From Alkalibacter mobilis (GTDB lineage: Bacteria; Bacillota; Clostridia; Eubacteriales; Alkalibacteraceae): 64,000 bases of DNA. Below, one piece after another: positions 43,302-54,704 of the stretch (the stretch's first letter is position 1; each line of letters starts with the position of its first letter). Below the pieces are notes generated by a model. That model saw only the letters and a list, made by a program, of their open reading frames with translations, did not search any database and was not told where the DNA came from. Where the stretch lies: NCBI RefSeq assembly GCF_015594845.1, contig NZ_JADNRK010000002.1, positions 1 to 64,000 of the forward strand, given 5' to 3'. The translations under genes were made by a program, and so were the position numbers.

Positions 43302-45251
43302 TCATATTGTTTCGCAACTTTCAGCAATAATGAAGACATTTAAAGAATATCCCTCGATTTCTATTGCATGGGGGTTGATTAGTTTTTCCCCATCGTCATC
43401 TTCCACTATACCGTACATGTCGAATACTTTAGAGATGCAAAGATCTTTTTCAGTGTTTCCATATTTTTTTAATATATGATCCTTTACCAATCCCAATGTA
43501 AGAAGTTTTTTTACTTCACTGGAATTTATTGCTACAAATAAATACTTGTATGAATCACCGAGACCTTTTATTGTGTAGCCTACACAATGGCAATCTGAAG
43601 TGGTCAAATTGCAAAATTTCAAGTTATCCTTTATCTGTTGCGCAGAACTCAACCTGAACTCCGGGTATTTTTTTCTCATTCTAATTAAATCCTTGAAGTA
43701 CTTGAAGAATTCATAGTTTCTTTCTTTCAATGACCAATCGATTCCGTTCACGCTCAAGGGCTCGTTGTAAGTATTATGCTTCATGTCCTTGCTCCTTAAA
43801 AATTCGTTTCCTGCGTGAACAAGGGGTATGCCCTGTGCTATGAAAAGAGAAGCGAAAGCCATCCTGTTGAGTCTGTCGATAAAATCGGAAGGTGCATTCA
43901 TAAATACTTTTTTCATCTTGTCGTTCAATATCAAGTTGTCATGGGAATTGATAAAATTTATTGTTTCTTTGGGTTGAGCCGCAAAACCTATATGCCCTTC
44001 ATTCAAATAAATGGAGCCGGCCAGTCCGGTAATGAAGTCTCTGGTATAATCGCAGTTTCCTTGAATAAATCCTCTAAGATCCCCGTTGTTGTCACCCTTT
44101 ACACTGTTTCTGAATCCGTCATTCAATAATGCGAATTCCATATTTTGCTGTTTTCCCTTTGTCGTCTTTAAGTTGTCGGGCAAAACTGTTTCTCCGGCGG
44201 TCCAAGGTTCCCCGTAAATAAAGACATCACTTTTGACTTTTCTTAGTTCTGATACGATTTCCTTTACAGTTTCAACATCTATCAAAGCCATTAGATCAAA
44301 TCTGAACCCGTCAATTTTGTATTCATCCATCCAATACTTCAGCGATTCGATTATGAATCTCTTGACCATGGGTCTCTCCGTTGCCAGTTCATTTCCACAT
44401 CCGGAACCGTCGGAAAAAGTTCCATCTGATTTCATCCTGTAATAATATTCAGGTGCCAGCAAATTGAAGTTAGACGTTTCTCCTCTGTACGTATGATTGT
44501 AGACCACATCCATGATCACCTTGAATCCTTCTTCGTGCAGAGTCATGATCATTTTTTTCAACTCGTGTATCCTGTTGTAGGGATCTTCAGGCTTTGTGGA
44601 ATAGGAGCCTTCAGGAACGTTGTAATGTTCCGGATCATATCCCCAGTTGTAATTGTCGTCGTTGTAAAAGTATTCGGGATTTTCGTTCACAGTAAGGAAA
44701 TCAAAGATAGGCATCAGGTGAATGTGTGTTACACCCAGTTCCTTCAAATGGTCAATTCCTGTAGCAAAATTTTTAAATTTTGCACCCTTTTCGACCATAC
44801 CTGCATATTTGCCTCTGTTTTTGACTCCGGATTTTTCACTCACTGTAAAGTCTTTTATATGGACTTCATAAATAATTGTGTCCATCACATCAGACGTACC
44901 TGAAATTTTGTGATCTCCCCATCCAACGGGATCGATTTTACCCGGGTCTATGGAATACGACCTTAAACTGTTTACGGATACACCAATTGAATAGGGATCT
45001 GTTATCTCAAAAGAATCGTTCAATATGTACGTATAAAACTTATCAAGATTTTCCATTCCCAGGATGACTTCATAAACTCCGTTTTCGTCCGCACTCATCC
45101 CATAGGTTTTCCTTTTCGGAGAAAGATGGTTTTCGTATAGTGCCAACTCTACCTTATTTGCTCCTGGAGCCCAAACTCTAAAATATAGTTTTTGATCTTC
45201 AATAAAGGACCCAAGCTTTTTATCAGTTGCCTTGTATTGAATCCAGCTCAT
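43302..45251 (-). CDS. pulA: Type I pullulanase / glycogen debranching enzyme
   Basis: 649 residues. N-terminal CBM48-like beta domain (FRVWAPGANKVELALY), then the GH13 barrel with the pullulanase signature YNWGYDP, nucleophile Asp in DGFRFDLMALID, acid Glu in VFIYGEPWTAGE, and stabilising Asp in NFINSHDNL. There is no signal peptide, so it acts inside the cell on alpha-1,6 branches of glycogen limit dextrin. Last gene of the glycogen operon, four bases after glgP. Confidence 0.94.
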   Translation of the reverse strand: MSWIQYKATDKKLGSFIEDQKLYFRVWAPGANKVELALYENHLSPKRKTYGMSADENGVYEVILGMENLDKFYTYILNDSFEITDPYSIGVSVNSLRSYSIDPGKIDPVGWGDHKISGTSDVMDTIIYEVHIKDFTVSEKSGVKNRGKYAGMVEKGAKFKNFATGIDHLKELGVTHIHLMPIFDFLTVNENPEYFYNDDNYNWGYDPEHYNVPEGSYSTKPEDPYNRIHELKKMIMTLHEEGFKVIMDVVYNHTYRGETSNFNLLAPEYYYRMKSDGTFSDGSGCGNELATERPMVKRFIIESLKYWMDEYKIDGFRFDLMALIDVETVKEIVSELRKVKSDVFIYGEPWTAGETVLPDNLKTTKGKQQNMEFALLNDGFRNSVKGDNNGDLRGFIQGNCDYTRDFITGLAGSIYLNEGHIGFAAQPKETINFINSHDNLILNDKMKKVFMNAPSDFIDRLNRMAFASLFIAQGIPLVHAGNEFLRSKDMKHNTYNEPLSVNGIDWSLKERNYEFFKYFKDLIRMRKKYPEFRLSSAQQIKDNLKFCNLTTSDCHCVGYTIKGLGDSYKYLFVAINSSEVKKLLTLGLVKDHILKKYGNTEKDLCISKVFDMYGIVEDDDGEKLINPHAIEIEGYSLNVFIIAESCETI

Positions 45252-45255
45252 GATA

Positions 45256-47685
45256 TCAGTCCTTTCTTTCTGGGGCGCCTACTCCCCAAATTTCCTTTGC
45301 ATATCTTTCTATCGTATAATCCGATGAAAATACTCCTGAACCGGCGGTATTTACAAGGGACATTTTGGACCAGTTTTGACTATCCTTGTACAATGTATTG
45401 ATCCTCTTTTGAGCTGTTGCATACGAATCAAAATCGCCCAGTACGAAGAATTGATCCCCATGTTTGATAAGTGAGTCGTAAAGAGGTTGAAATTCGCCAA
45501 ATGCATCTCCCAAATATCCATTTAGCAGTTTGTCCACTGTATTTTTGATCCGCTTATTTTCAGTGTAAATTTTGACTGGATCGTAATTTCTGTCTCTATA
45601 ATAAGCATTTACCTCGTAATCATTAAGACCGAAGATAACTATGTTGTCGTCTCCTACCTCATCCCTTATTTCAATGTTGGCGCCATCCAATGTAGCCAGG
45701 GTGATTGCCCCATTCATCATGTACTTCATGTTGCTGGTACCGGAAGCTTCTTTGGTCGTAGTTGAAATCTGTTCGCTTACATTTGCCGCAGGGATCATAA
45801 GGGATGCCAGACTCACGTTGTAATTTTCGAGGAATACGACCTTTAACTTGTCCTTAATTGTCAAATCGTTGTTTACTATGTCCGCTACCCGATTGATAAG
45901 TTTTATTATTTCCTTTGCCAGGTAATATCCGGGAGCAGCCTTTCCGGCAAAAATGAAAGTCCTCGGCAATATGTCAAGATTCGGATTGTTCTTGAGCAGG
46001 TCGTACAGGTAAATAACATGCAGTATATTCAAGAATTGTCTTTTATACTCATGGATCCTCTTTGCATGGATATCAAATATGCTGTATGGATTGACTTTTA
46101 TGCCTTTGGTGTCAAAAATGTACTTTGCCAATCTGATCTTATTGTTATGCTTTATGGATTCAACTTTGTTTAAAACTTGGCTGTCCTCGGTAAATTCCAA
46201 CAGCTTTTTAAGTTCTATGGGATTTCTTTCAAAGCCCGTTCCAATTAGATCTCTGATTAAATCAGCCAAGCCTTTGTTGGCACTCAACAGCCAATGTCTA
46301 TGAATTATTCCGTTTGTCTTGTTGTTGAACTTCTCGGGAAAAATTCTGTAAAAATGGTTCAATTCCCTGTCTTTGAGCAAGTCTGAATGCAATTTTGCAA
46401 CCCCGTTTATACTGTGGGATCCTACTATTGCAAGATTTACCATGTGTATGGTATTGTGGCTTATAATGGAAAGCTTTTCTATATCGGTCAAAGATACAGC
46501 TTTTTCACCGTTTCTGATTTTGTTTAGAAATCTATTGTTGATTTCTTCGACGATCTGCCATACTCTGGGAAGCAGTTCCCGAAATAGATTGACATCCCAC
46601 TTTTCCATGGCTTCCTGAAGTAATGTATGATTTGTGAATGCACAGGTTTTTACGGTTATCTCCCAGGCATCCTCCCATTCCAAACCGTGTTCATCCATCA
46701 GGACTCTCATAAGCTCGGGTATGGCCATTGCAGGGTGAGTGTCGTTTATGTGAATGGCAATATATTCATCCATGCTCTTTAGATCAATGCCATTTTTGAC
46801 GGCATTTCTCACAACATCTTGGATCCCGGCACTTACCAGAAAATATTCCTGTTTGAGGCGCAATTTTTTACCTTCGTAGTAGCTGTCATCGGGGTATAAA
46901 ACCTGGGAAATACTTTTAGTTTCGTCAATTTTATTAAATGCACCGCAAAGATTCCCCTTGGAAAATTCTTTCAGATCCAGGTCTTCAGGGCTTTCAGCTC
47001 CCCATAGTCTGAGGTTGTTAACATTCTGGTTCTTGTATCCTAAAACCGGAGTATCGTAGGGTATGGCGTAAACGACGTTGTAGTCTGCGTGTTTAAAGGT
47101 GTACTTGTCACCTTTTAAGATATAGTCTATCCTTCCGCCAAATCTTACTTCCAACTTTTCAGAATATCTTTTATGCTCCCAGATATTTCTGTCGACCAGC
47201 CAATTATCTGGAATTTCTTCCTGATATCCGTTTTTAATTCCCTGTCTGAACAGGCCTTTTTCGTACCTGATGCCATATCCGTGACCCGGCATACCGAGGG
47301 AACTGAGAGAATCCAGAAAAGCTGCCGCCAATCTTCCTAGGCCGCCGTTTCCAAGTCCCGGTTCCTCCTCGGCATCAAACAAGTCTCCCAGGCAAACGCC
47401 CTTTGATTCGAAAAACTCTTCGGCTAAGTCGAACAATCCCAAATACTCCAAGTTCTTTTTCATAAATTTACCCGTAAGAAACTCCATGGAAAAATAGTAA
47501 ACGGATTTTTCACTGCTGGCATTTTGTTTTTTTCTGGTTTTGTGCCAAAGTTCACCGCTGTAAGACTTTATCAAATTTCCCAATGCGTAGTATTTTTCCT
47601 TGATGTCACTCTCCTCAAAGCCCTTTCCGGCAATTGCGTAAAGAGATTTTTCATATTCTTGGGCAAATGCTTCCTTTGTTGTCAT
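45256..47685 (-). CDS. glgP: Glycogen/maltodextrin phosphorylase
   Basis: 809 residues, GT35. The N-terminal part shows SVYYFSMEFLTGK and GLGNGGLGRLAAAFLDS. The C-terminal part has the PLP-Lys segment KEASGTSNMKYMMNGAITLATLDGANIEI. Releases glucose 1-phosphate from chain ends. Length is normal. AGGTGAAAG precedes the ATG; 17 bases separate it from glgA. Placement between synthesis genes and pulA makes one transcript for both building and breaking glycogen. Confidence 0.96.
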   Translation of the reverse strand: MTTKEAFAQEYEKSLYAIAGKGFEESDIKEKYYALGNLIKSYSGELWHKTRKKQNASSEKSVYYFSMEFLTGKFMKKNLEYLGLFDLAEEFFESKGVCLGDLFDAEEEPGLGNGGLGRLAAAFLDSLSSLGMPGHGYGIRYEKGLFRQGIKNGYQEEIPDNWLVDRNIWEHKRYSEKLEVRFGGRIDYILKGDKYTFKHADYNVVYAIPYDTPVLGYKNQNVNNLRLWGAESPEDLDLKEFSKGNLCGAFNKIDETKSISQVLYPDDSYYEGKKLRLKQEYFLVSAGIQDVVRNAVKNGIDLKSMDEYIAIHINDTHPAMAIPELMRVLMDEHGLEWEDAWEITVKTCAFTNHTLLQEAMEKWDVNLFRELLPRVWQIVEEINNRFLNKIRNGEKAVSLTDIEKLSIISHNTIHMVNLAIVGSHSINGVAKLHSDLLKDRELNHFYRIFPEKFNNKTNGIIHRHWLLSANKGLADLIRDLIGTGFERNPIELKKLLEFTEDSQVLNKVESIKHNNKIRLAKYIFDTKGIKVNPYSIFDIHAKRIHEYKRQFLNILHVIYLYDLLKNNPNLDILPRTFIFAGKAAPGYYLAKEIIKLINRVADIVNNDLTIKDKLKVVFLENYNVSLASLMIPAANVSEQISTTTKEASGTSNMKYMMNGAITLATLDGANIEIRDEVGDDNIVIFGLNDYEVNAYYRDRNYDPVKIYTENKRIKNTVDKLLNGYLGDAFGEFQPLYDSLIKHGDQFFVLGDFDSYATAQKRINTLYKDSQNWSKMSLVNTAGSGVFSSDYTIERYAKEIWGVGAPERKD

Positions 47686-47702
47686 TCTTTCACCTCATCA
47701 TT

Positions 47703-49136
47703 TCACTTTTTGACTATACTCTTGTATAATTTCACATACTTTTTCGAAGACTCATTCCAATCAGTTTTTGATTTCATGGCCTTCTTTATCAGATTATTCC
47801 ACTTGGCGTTGTCATTATATAACGCCAAAGCTTCTTTTATCTTAAATAACATATCGTGGGCGTTATAATTTTCAAAAGTAAATCCTGTACCTTCTTCAGT
47901 CTCGTAATTGTATGGGATAACCGTATCTTTAAGTCCTCCCACACTTCTTACAACAGGTATTGTACCATATCTCATAGCAATAAGCTGACTTATTCCACAG
48001 GGCTCAAACTTTGAAGGCATCAAAAAAATATCGGAAGCCGCATATATGCCGTGTGCTTCTTGCTCGTTGAAGTACAATCCGGCGTAAACCTTTTGAGGGT
48101 ATTTATGGGAAAAATATTTAAACATGTCTTCATAGCGCTTGTCGCCTGTGCCTAGTACAACGAATTGAATATCTTCCTGCATCAACTCTTCAAATATGTG
48201 AGCTACCAGATCCAGACCTTTCATATCCACCAGTCTGGTTACCATTGATACCATTGGGATATCGCTGTCTTCCGGCAATCCAAATTTTTTCTGCAATCCT
48301 ATCTTATTCTCTTTTTTTCTCTTTACAGATCTTAGATCATAATTTTTAAAAATATTCTTGTCCTTGCCCGGATTGAATTCTTCGTAATCTATGCCGTTTA
48401 CTATTCCCGATAATTTCCCCTCGTGTTTTCTTATGATCCCATCCAGTTGCTCACCAAAATATTGTGTTTTTATCTCCTGTGCATAGTTTTCAGATACAGT
48501 CGTAAATGCGTCGGAATAAACTATTCCGCCCTTTAAAAAATTTATCTGATTGTAAAACTTGATACCGTCTTCGTGAAAATAGTTTTCACTGACTCCCATT
48601 ATGTCTCCCAGCATTTCGGGATCGAACACGCCTTGATACTTCAAATTGTGAATTGTAAAAACGGTCTTTATATCATCAAACCACGAATCCCCCAGTGCGA
48701 AATCTTTCACATAAAGATTTACCAAGGCTGTATGCCAGTCGTTGGTGTGGATTACGTCAGGTTTAAAGTCGATAAATTTTCCAAGCAGAGTAACTGCCTT
48801 TGAAAACCAGGTGAATCTTTCGCCATCGTCAAAATATCCGTATATGCCGTCACGGTCAAAATAATATTCGTTGTCCAAAAAATAATGTATCACGCCTTCA
48901 TATTCCATGGTCATGACCCCAACATATTGTTTTCTCCATCCAAGGTCTACATGAAATTCGGCAATCTTTTCCATGCTTTCAAAGTATTTGTTCTTTATAG
49001 ATTTGTACATTGGTAAAACTACCCTTACATCGTTGTTGTTGCTTTTTAAAGCTCGAGGGTAAGATCCTGCAACATCTGCCAATCCACCGGTTTTAATAAA
49101 AGGAACCGCCTCTGAGGCGGTGTATAGAATATTCAT
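47703..49136 (-). CDS. glgA: Glycogen synthase
   Basis: 477 residues, GT5. ADP-glucose binding loop KTGGLADVAG at residues 16-25, HTNDWHTALV, and the C-terminal FLMPSKFEPCGISQLIAMRYGTIPVVRSVGGLKDTV. Elongates alpha-1,4 chains from ADP-glucose made by GlgC/GlgD. Its ATG overlaps the glgD stop as ATGA, so the two are coupled. Complete. Confidence 0.96.
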   Translation of the reverse strand: MNILYTASEAVPFIKTGGLADVAGSYPRALKSNNNDVRVVLPMYKSIKNKYFESMEKIAEFHVDLGWRKQYVGVMTMEYEGVIHYFLDNEYYFDRDGIYGYFDDGERFTWFSKAVTLLGKFIDFKPDVIHTNDWHTALVNLYVKDFALGDSWFDDIKTVFTIHNLKYQGVFDPEMLGDIMGVSENYFHEDGIKFYNQINFLKGGIVYSDAFTTVSENYAQEIKTQYFGEQLDGIIRKHEGKLSGIVNGIDYEEFNPGKDKNIFKNYDLRSVKRKKENKIGLQKKFGLPEDSDIPMVSMVTRLVDMKGLDLVAHIFEELMQEDIQFVVLGTGDKRYEDMFKYFSHKYPQKVYAGLYFNEQEAHGIYAASDIFLMPSKFEPCGISQLIAMRYGTIPVVRSVGGLKDTVIPYNYETEEGTGFTFENYNAHDMLFKIKEALALYNDNAKWNNLIKKAMKSKTDWNESSKKYVKLYKSIVKK

Positions 49137-50266
49137 ATGATTTCCTCCCTGCTAAGAATCATTTCCTTTTCGACTACATAAGGAACGGTATGGTTTCCGA
49201 TAATCTCAACACCATTTTCAACTGTGACCATTTTGTCCAGAATGGCATTTACAATGACTGCATTGTCTTCTATTTTTGTTTTTTGCATTATTATTGAATT
49301 TTTCACAATTGCATTTTTGCCGATCTTTACTCCCCTGAAGATAATGGAATTTTGAACGTTTCCATCTATGATGCATCCGTTTGCTATTATGGAGTTGGTG
49401 ACTGTGGCATTTTCTTTGTAAAAAGTTGAGGGTTCATCTTGATTTTTTGTATAGACTATGCCAAATTGCGAAAATAATTCGCTGTATATGTCCTTGTCAA
49501 GCAAATTCATGTTGGCATCAAAGTAATTTTTAACGTTTCTGATAGATTCTATATGGCCCTCGTGTTCGTAGCAATTGAATTTGTATCTTTTAACGCTGTT
49601 CATCAAAGCTTCCTTTAAAAATCCTGCATTCCCTTTTTCTATGGCAGATCTGACTATTTTTAAATACACATCTTTTTTGATGAAAAGACTGCCTGCAAAC
49701 AGATTGAACTCTTCTTCAGTTCCAAGATTGGTCCCGATGTTTTCCAGGGTACCGTCTTGAGAAATTGCAAGTTTGTCGCAGTTGATGAATCTTCCTCCTG
49801 GATCCTTGACCCTTTTGTAGATGACAGTTACGTCTGCATCTGACTCTTTGAAGCATTTGTATGCATCATTCATGTCTATTTTTAAAAGCATGTTGGTATC
49901 GCTGATAAAAATATTCTCTTCAGATGATCTTACAAAGAAAGATTCATTGCTGTGAAAGTGAAATATGTCTCCTACCGAAGTACGTTTTTCATCATCGTAA
50001 AGAGGTGGAAACACGAACAAACCGTTGAATCTTCTGTTTAAGTCCCAAGGCTTGCCGCTACCTATGTGATCCATTACGGAACGAATTTTAGTGCCTGTAA
50101 AAACACCTATGGTCGAGATGTCCTGATCCACCATATTTGAAAGAAAGAAATCTATCAAACGATAACGGCCACCAAAAGGCAACATTGCTGCAGCCCTTTT
50201 CTTGGTCAACGTTCCAAAGTTTTGATCAGTACAGCTAAAATCTATTACTCCCATACAATTATCCAT
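49133..50266 (-). CDS. glgD: GlgD, regulatory subunit of ADP-glucose pyrophosphorylase
   Basis: 377 residues. The nucleotidyltransferase fold (MLPFGGRYRLIDFFLSNMVDQDIS) and the C-terminal left-handed beta-helix are kept. The pyrophosphorylase loop GGxGTRL, present in GlgC, is missing: the equivalent region reads DFSCTDQNFGTLTKKRAA. In Bacillales and Clostridia GlgD is the non-catalytic partner that modulates GlgC. GGGGGAAG precedes the ATG. Directly follows glgC. Confidence 0.95.
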   Translation of the reverse strand: MDNCMGVIDFSCTDQNFGTLTKKRAAAMLPFGGRYRLIDFFLSNMVDQDISTIGVFTGTKIRSVMDHIGSGKPWDLNRRFNGLFVFPPLYDDEKRTSVGDIFHFHSNESFFVRSSEENIFISDTNMLLKIDMNDAYKCFKESDADVTVIYKRVKDPGGRFINCDKLAISQDGTLENIGTNLGTEEEFNLFAGSLFIKKDVYLKIVRSAIEKGNAGFLKEALMNSVKRYKFNCYEHEGHIESIRNVKNYFDANMNLLDKDIYSELFSQFGIVYTKNQDEPSTFYKENATVTNSIIANGCIIDGNVQNSIIFRGVKIGKNAIVKNSIIMQKTKIEDNAVIVNAILDKMVTVENGVEIIGNHTVPYVVEKEMILSREEII

Positions 50267-50278
50267 TCTACTTCCCCC

Positions 50279-51415
50279 TTATTCCTTGATAATATCGTCA
50301 GCAGAAACCAGGTATACATTGTTGCTGTCTTTTTCGCCGATTTCCTGTCCGCTTTTTACCGTTACACCTTCCATGATCACGGCATTGCAAACCTTTGCCC
50401 CTTCTTCAATAACAGCATTGGATAATACCACACTGTTGTATACGCACGCATTTTTCTTGACTGCAACTTCACTGAAGAGTATTGATTTTTCAAGATGCCC
50501 TTCGATCACGCAACCCTCATTTACCAGAGAATTTTTGATTATTGACCCTTCCGAAACGTATTGAGGAGGTAAATTTTTGTTCTTTGTGTAAATTCTCCAA
50601 CTTCTATCGTACAGGTTCAACTGATTGTCGTCAGATAGAAGATCCATGTTGGCTTCCCAATAACTTTTAATTGTGCCGACATCCTTCCAATATCCTTCAA
50701 AGGTGTATGCATACATTCCCAGACCGTCTCCCAACATGGCGGGAATTATGTCTTTTCCAAAATCATTGGAGGAATCTTCTTTTTTGATATCTTCAAGCAG
50801 GTATTCTCTAAGAACTTTCCAGTTGAATATGTAAATTCCCATGGATGCCAGGTTACTTTTAGGCACTTCCGGCTTTTCAGCAAATTCTGTGATCCTTCCC
50901 AATTTGTCAGCAGCCATAATACCGAATCTTGAGGCTTCATCCCACGGAACTTCGATTACGGATATGGTTGCATGGGCCTTTTTCTCTATGTGATATTCCA
51001 GCATTTTCTTGTAGTCCATCTTATAGATATGATCGCCGGATAAAACTAAAACGTAATCGGGATCCACATGGTCGATAAAACTCATGTTTTCAAAAATCGC
51101 ATTTGCAGTTCCCTTGTACCATCGTCCACCTATTTCATTGGTGTAGGGTGATAGTATTCTTAAGCCGCCGGTATTTCTATCAAAATCCCAATGAGACCCG
51201 ATCCCTATGTGTTCATTCAATTGGAAGGGTTTATACTGGGTAAGTATGCCTATATCCGATATGCCGGAATTGGCTGCATTGCTTAAAGGAAAATCGATGA
51301 TCCTGTATTTCCCACCGAAAGGCACTGCCGGTTTAGCCAAATCTTTAGTAAGTGTTTTCAGTCTGGTACCTTGACCTCCAGCCAATAACATAGCCAGCAC
51401 TTTTTCTTTTTTCAT
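50279..51415 (-). CDS. glgC: Glucose-1-phosphate adenylyltransferase
   Basis: 378 residues. Catalytic loop [16 protein letters not shown] near the N-terminus, [20 protein letters not shown], and [10 protein letters not shown]-terminal hexapeptide-repeat helix ([21 protein letters not shown]). Makes ADP-glucose, the committed step. GAAGGAGGG precedes the ATG. Followed after 12 bases by the glgD start. Confidence 0.97.
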   Translation of the reverse strand: MKKEKVLAMLLAGGQGTRLKTLTKDLAKPAVPFGGKYRIIDFPLSNAANSGISDIGILTQYKPFQLNEHIGIGSHWDFDRNTGGLRILSPYTNEIGGRWYKGTANAIFENMSFIDHVDPDYVLVLSGDHIYKMDYKKMLEYHIEKKAHATISVIEVPWDEASRFGIMAADKLGRITEFAEKPEVPKSNLASMGIYIFNWKVLREYLLEDIKKEDSSNDFGKDIIPAMLGDGLGMYAYTFEGYWKDVGTIKSYWEANMDLLSDDNQLNLYDRSWRIYTKNKNLPPQYVSEGSIIKNSLVNEGCVIEGHLEKSILFSEVAVKKNACVYNSVVLSNAVIEEGAKVCNAVIMEGVTVKSGQEIGEKDSNNVYLVSADDIIKE

Positions 51416-51447
51416 GTTGAAGCCCTCCTTCTGAAATATATGTGCAT

Positions 51448-53346
51448 TTACTTTTTCTTGAGAACTATTCCACCCAGAGCCGGAATATCCACTCTAAGGG
51501 AGAGTGGCCTCCCATGGTGACTTTCTTTACTGGTCTTGTACATTTTTATCCTTGGAAGATTTCCACCGTACTTCATCTTGTCCGTATTGAATACGGTCTT
51601 GTAGGTTCCGGCTTCTTCAACACCTATGGGATATATTTTTCTTTCTATAGGGGTGAAGTTGAGTGCAACGATAACCTTGTCCCCGGATTTATCCAACCTT
51701 TCGTAAACCAAAATGCTTTCAGCATGATTCTCATGTTCTATCCATTCGAATCCGTCAAAACTGGTATCCAGTTCATACAAGGACTTTTCGGATGTATAGA
51801 ATTTATTTAATTCAGAAAAGTACTGCTTCATCTTTGAATGCATTTCATAATCTAAAAGGAACCAATCCAACTCCTGCCACTCGTTCCATTCGATGAATTG
51901 GCCGAATTCACCACCCATGAACACAAGCTTTTTCCCGGGATGGGTAAACATATAAAGATACAACAGCCTTAAGTTGGCAAATTTTTCATCGTATGTACCG
52001 GGCATTTTATCAAGCAACGATCTTTTCCCGTGGGCGACTTCATCGTGGCTCAAAGGCAATACGAAATTTTCCGAGAAAGCATATGTAATGGAAAAAGTCA
52101 GGGCATTCTGATTTCCGCATCTAAAATACGGGTCTGTTTCCATGTACTTCAGGATATCGTTCATCCATCCCATGTTCCATTTGAAATTAAATCCCAACCC
52201 CCCGTTGGAAACAGGGCCTGTGACCATTGGCCATGCAGTTGATTCTTCAGCTATCATCAGTGTCCCGGGGTAATGTTCAAATATCACGGTATTCAACTTT
52301 CTTATAAATTCAATCGCTTCAAAATTTTCGTATCCGCCCTGGTCATTTTTAACATCATCTCCGGTAAAGTTAAGATAGAGCATGTAGGCTACAGCATCTA
52401 TGCGCAAACCGTCGATATGATAGTATTCATGCCAGTACATTGCATTTGAGATCAGAAAACTTGAAACTTCCGGCTTGGAAAAATCGAAATTTGAAGTCCC
52501 CCATTGTACATTGTCGGCTTTTTGATTATTTGATGATTCGAAACATGCCGTTCCATCAAACATTCTCAGACCATGTTCATCTCTGCAAAAATGTGCCGGA
52601 GCCCAATCCAGAATGACACCAATGCCGTTTTGGTGCATGTGGTCTACAAAGTACATAAAATCCTTTGGATTTCCAAATCTGCTGGTTGGTGCAAAGTATC
52701 CTGTGGTCTGATACCCCCACGAACCGTCAAATGGGTGCTCCATAACCGGCATAAGCTCTATATGCGTGAATCCCATTTTTTTTACGTAAGTGGCCAGTTT
52801 AACAGCCAGCTCCCTGTAGGAAAACGGACTTTCGTCTTCTTTTCTCATCCATGACATCAAGTTCACTTCGTATATCGTCATGGCCCTATCGTATGGTTTG
52901 GCCTTGTCCCTCGCTTTTGTCCATTGCTTGTCAGACCATTTGTAATTCTTTATGTCAAAATACCTGGAAGCAGTCAATGGCCTTTCTTCAAAGTGGTATC
53001 CATAGGGGTCAGACTTGAATATGACATTACTATCCTGAGAGATTATTCTGTACTTGTATCTGTCATATTCCTGTACTCCTTTGATACATACCTCCCACAG
53101 ACCGCTGCTGTGCACCCTTTGCATAGGGTAATCTTCATCATTCCAGTCGTTAAAATCACCGACAACGAATACCTGACTTGCTCTGGGAGCCCATACTACG
53201 AATCTTACGTCTCCTTTGTAGGGGTGTGAACCTAGAAATTCATGACTTCGATAAAAGGTTCCTTCGTGAAACAAATGGGCATCGAAAGCTCCAACGTTGC
53301 TGTAATAAAATTTTTTTTCTGAACGGATTTCTTCTTTGGGGACCAT
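51448..53346 (-). CDS. glgB: 1,4-alpha-glucan branching enzyme
   Basis: 632 residues, GH13. CBM48 N-terminus ([21 protein letters not shown]), then the barrel: [31 protein letters not shown], nucleophile Asp in [13 protein letters not shown], acid Glu in [10 protein letters not shown], and [10 protein letters not shown]. First gene of the glycogen operon. CGGAGGT precedes the ATG; a weak TTGGTT with a 19-base gap to TATAAA (minus strand, near 53427-53457) may be the promoter. Confidence 0.96.
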   Translation of the reverse strand: MVPKEEIRSEKKFYYSNVGAFDAHLFHEGTFYRSHEFLGSHPYKGDVRFVVWAPRASQVFVVGDFNDWNDEDYPMQRVHSSGLWEVCIKGVQEYDRYKYRIISQDSNVIFKSDPYGYHFEERPLTASRYFDIKNYKWSDKQWTKARDKAKPYDRAMTIYEVNLMSWMRKEDESPFSYRELAVKLATYVKKMGFTHIELMPVMEHPFDGSWGYQTTGYFAPTSRFGNPKDFMYFVDHMHQNGIGVILDWAPAHFCRDEHGLRMFDGTACFESSNNQKADNVQWGTSNFDFSKPEVSSFLISNAMYWHEYYHIDGLRIDAVAYMLYLNFTGDDVKNDQGGYENFEAIEFIRKLNTVIFEHYPGTLMIAEESTAWPMVTGPVSNGGLGFNFKWNMGWMNDILKYMETDPYFRCGNQNALTFSITYAFSENFVLPLSHDEVAHGKRSLLDKMPGTYDEKFANLRLLYLYMFTHPGKKLVFMGGEFGQFIEWNEWQELDWFLLDYEMHSKMKQYFSELNKFYTSEKSLYELDTSFDGFEWIEHENHAESILVYERLDKSGDKVIVALNFTPIERKIYPIGVEEAGTYKTVFNTDKMKYGGNLPRIKMYKTSKESHHGRPLSLRVDIPALGGIVLKKK

Positions 53347-53483
53347 GAGATACCTCCGAAACTTTTTTTGAGTGCAATGTATTGGAATGCGGAAAACTGA
53401 AATTAGTTATTTATGGATTTATACCCTTTAAAACTTGATTAAAACCAAATGGGGGCATTAACAGAAATTTGACAAAAAATAAA

Positions 53484-53511
53484 AACCCGATATCAAAATC
53501 GATACCGGGTT
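53484..53511 (-). terminator. Terminator of the CD1247-type gene
   Basis: AACCCGATATC (53484-53494) and GATACCGGGTT (53501-53511), one G-U pair, followed on the minus strand by a T-rich run (53483-53471). Confidence 0.85.
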
Positions 53512-53518
53512 CAACAGG

Positions 53519-54001
53519 TTATATTTCTTCGTCCTCTTCAGGAAGCTCTCCACAAGAGCACTCATCATCGTCACATTCACACATAAGGTCCATGATATCC
53601 AGCACATAACCGCATTCAGGGCATTCTATCTGGAAATCTTCATCTTCCATATCGTCAAAGTCTGTGATAAACTCATTTCCACAGTTTGGACATTCGATTT
53701 CGTATATGTCTTCGTCGTCCAGGTAATCCTCGTCGTCCTCATCCTCATCCTCATCATATTCATCGTCAAGGATGTCCAGGTCGTAAAGCTCGTCTTCGAC
53801 TTCCATCAAATCCTCGTCTACAAGTTCAACGTAATCCTCAAGATCGTCGTAAGCGTCTGTGAGACCTTCCACAGCATCGGTCAAATCCTCAAGAATATCG
53901 ATTATCTTGACAAACAACTTTCCTTCTTTTGTGGTTTCGTCGATTTCCATTCCGTCACATAGTCCTTTTAAGTAAGATACCTTTTCATTAATGTAGTCCA
54001 T
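53519..54001 (-). CDS. Acidic CD1247-type protein with zinc-ribbon pairs
   Basis: 160 residues. N-terminal helix YINEKVSYLKGLCDGMEIDETTKEGKLF matches the conserved N-terminal domain of the clostridial CD1247 family. A run of Asp/Glu follows (about 70-100), then two CPxCG knuckles (ECPNCGNEF and ECPECGYVL), which probably bind zinc, and a Cys-rich acidic tail. Function unknown; position just after efp is common in the family. AAAGGAGG is eight bases before ATG 54001; a GTG at 54004 is less likely. Confidence 0.88.
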   Translation of the reverse strand: MDYINEKVSYLKGLCDGMEIDETTKEGKLFVKIIDILEDLTDAVEGLTDAYDDLEDYVELVDEDLMEVEDELYDLDILDDEYDEDEDEDDEDYLDDEDIYEIECPNCGNEFITDFDDMEDEDFQIECPECGYVLDIMDLMCECDDDECSCGELPEEDEEI

Positions 54002-54058
54002 CACGCAAACCTCCTTTTGTTTATTATACCTTATTACAAAAATTATTGCATCAACAGG

Positions 54059-54616
54059 TTACACTCTTTCCATGTACTCTCCAGTTCGGGTATCGATCCT
54101 CAAAACATCGCCGATCTCAACGAACAAGGGCACATTTATGATTGCACCAGTCTCAACCTTGGCAGGTTTATTTGCACCAGTTGCAGTGTCGCCTTTAAAG
54201 CCCGGATCAGTTTCGATAACTTCCAGTTCAACGAAGAACGGAGCTTCCACCGAAAAAGCCTGTCCTTTTATGAATTTGATCGTTGCAGTCATGTTCTCTT
54301 TAAGATACTGCATGGCATCTTCAACTTGATCGTAATTCAAAGGAATCTGTTCAAATGTTTCCTGATCCATAAAATAGTATAGATTTCCGTCATTGTAAAG
54401 GTATTGCATTTCCTTTGTCTCGATGTGAGCTTTGGGGAATTTTTCAGATGGGTTGAAAGTTCTTTCAACTACACTGCCAGTTTTTACGTTTTTGATTTTC
54501 GCTCTGACGAAAGCAGCTCCCTTGCCGGGTTTAACGTGCTGAAAATCGATAATAACGAAAACCTCGTTATCCATTTCAAAAGTGACGCCTTTTCTAAAAT
54601 CTCCTGCCGAAATCAT
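54059..54616 (-). CDS. efp: Translation elongation factor P
   Basis: 185 residues; relieves ribosome stalling at polyproline. Three domains of usual length; the tip loop reads [12 protein letters not shown] with Lys32, the site modified in other bacteria. C-terminal OB domain ends [24 protein letters not shown] precedes the ATG. No modifying enzymes (EpmA, YmfI type) are in the window. Located between pilO and the CD1247-type gene on the same strand, separated from pilO by a terminator. Confidence 0.97.
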   Translation of the reverse strand: MISAGDFRKGVTFEMDNEVFVIIDFQHVKPGKGAAFVRAKIKNVKTGSVVERTFNPSEKFPKAHIETKEMQYLYNDGNLYYFMDQETFEQIPLNYDQVEDAMQYLKENMTATIKFIKGQAFSVEAPFFVELEVIETDPGFKGDTATGANKPAKVETGAIINVPLFVEIGDVLRIDTRTGEYMERV

Positions 54617-54704
54617 AATATCCCTCCGTATAAAAGTTGCATATAATATCTAACTAATATTATCATAAATCCTGACTATTTACCATAAAAAACCTGAACT
54701 GGGA

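Noticed and set aside
44493-44903. 136-codon plus-strand frame opposite pulA
   Set aside because: Antisense shadow over conserved GH13 motifs.
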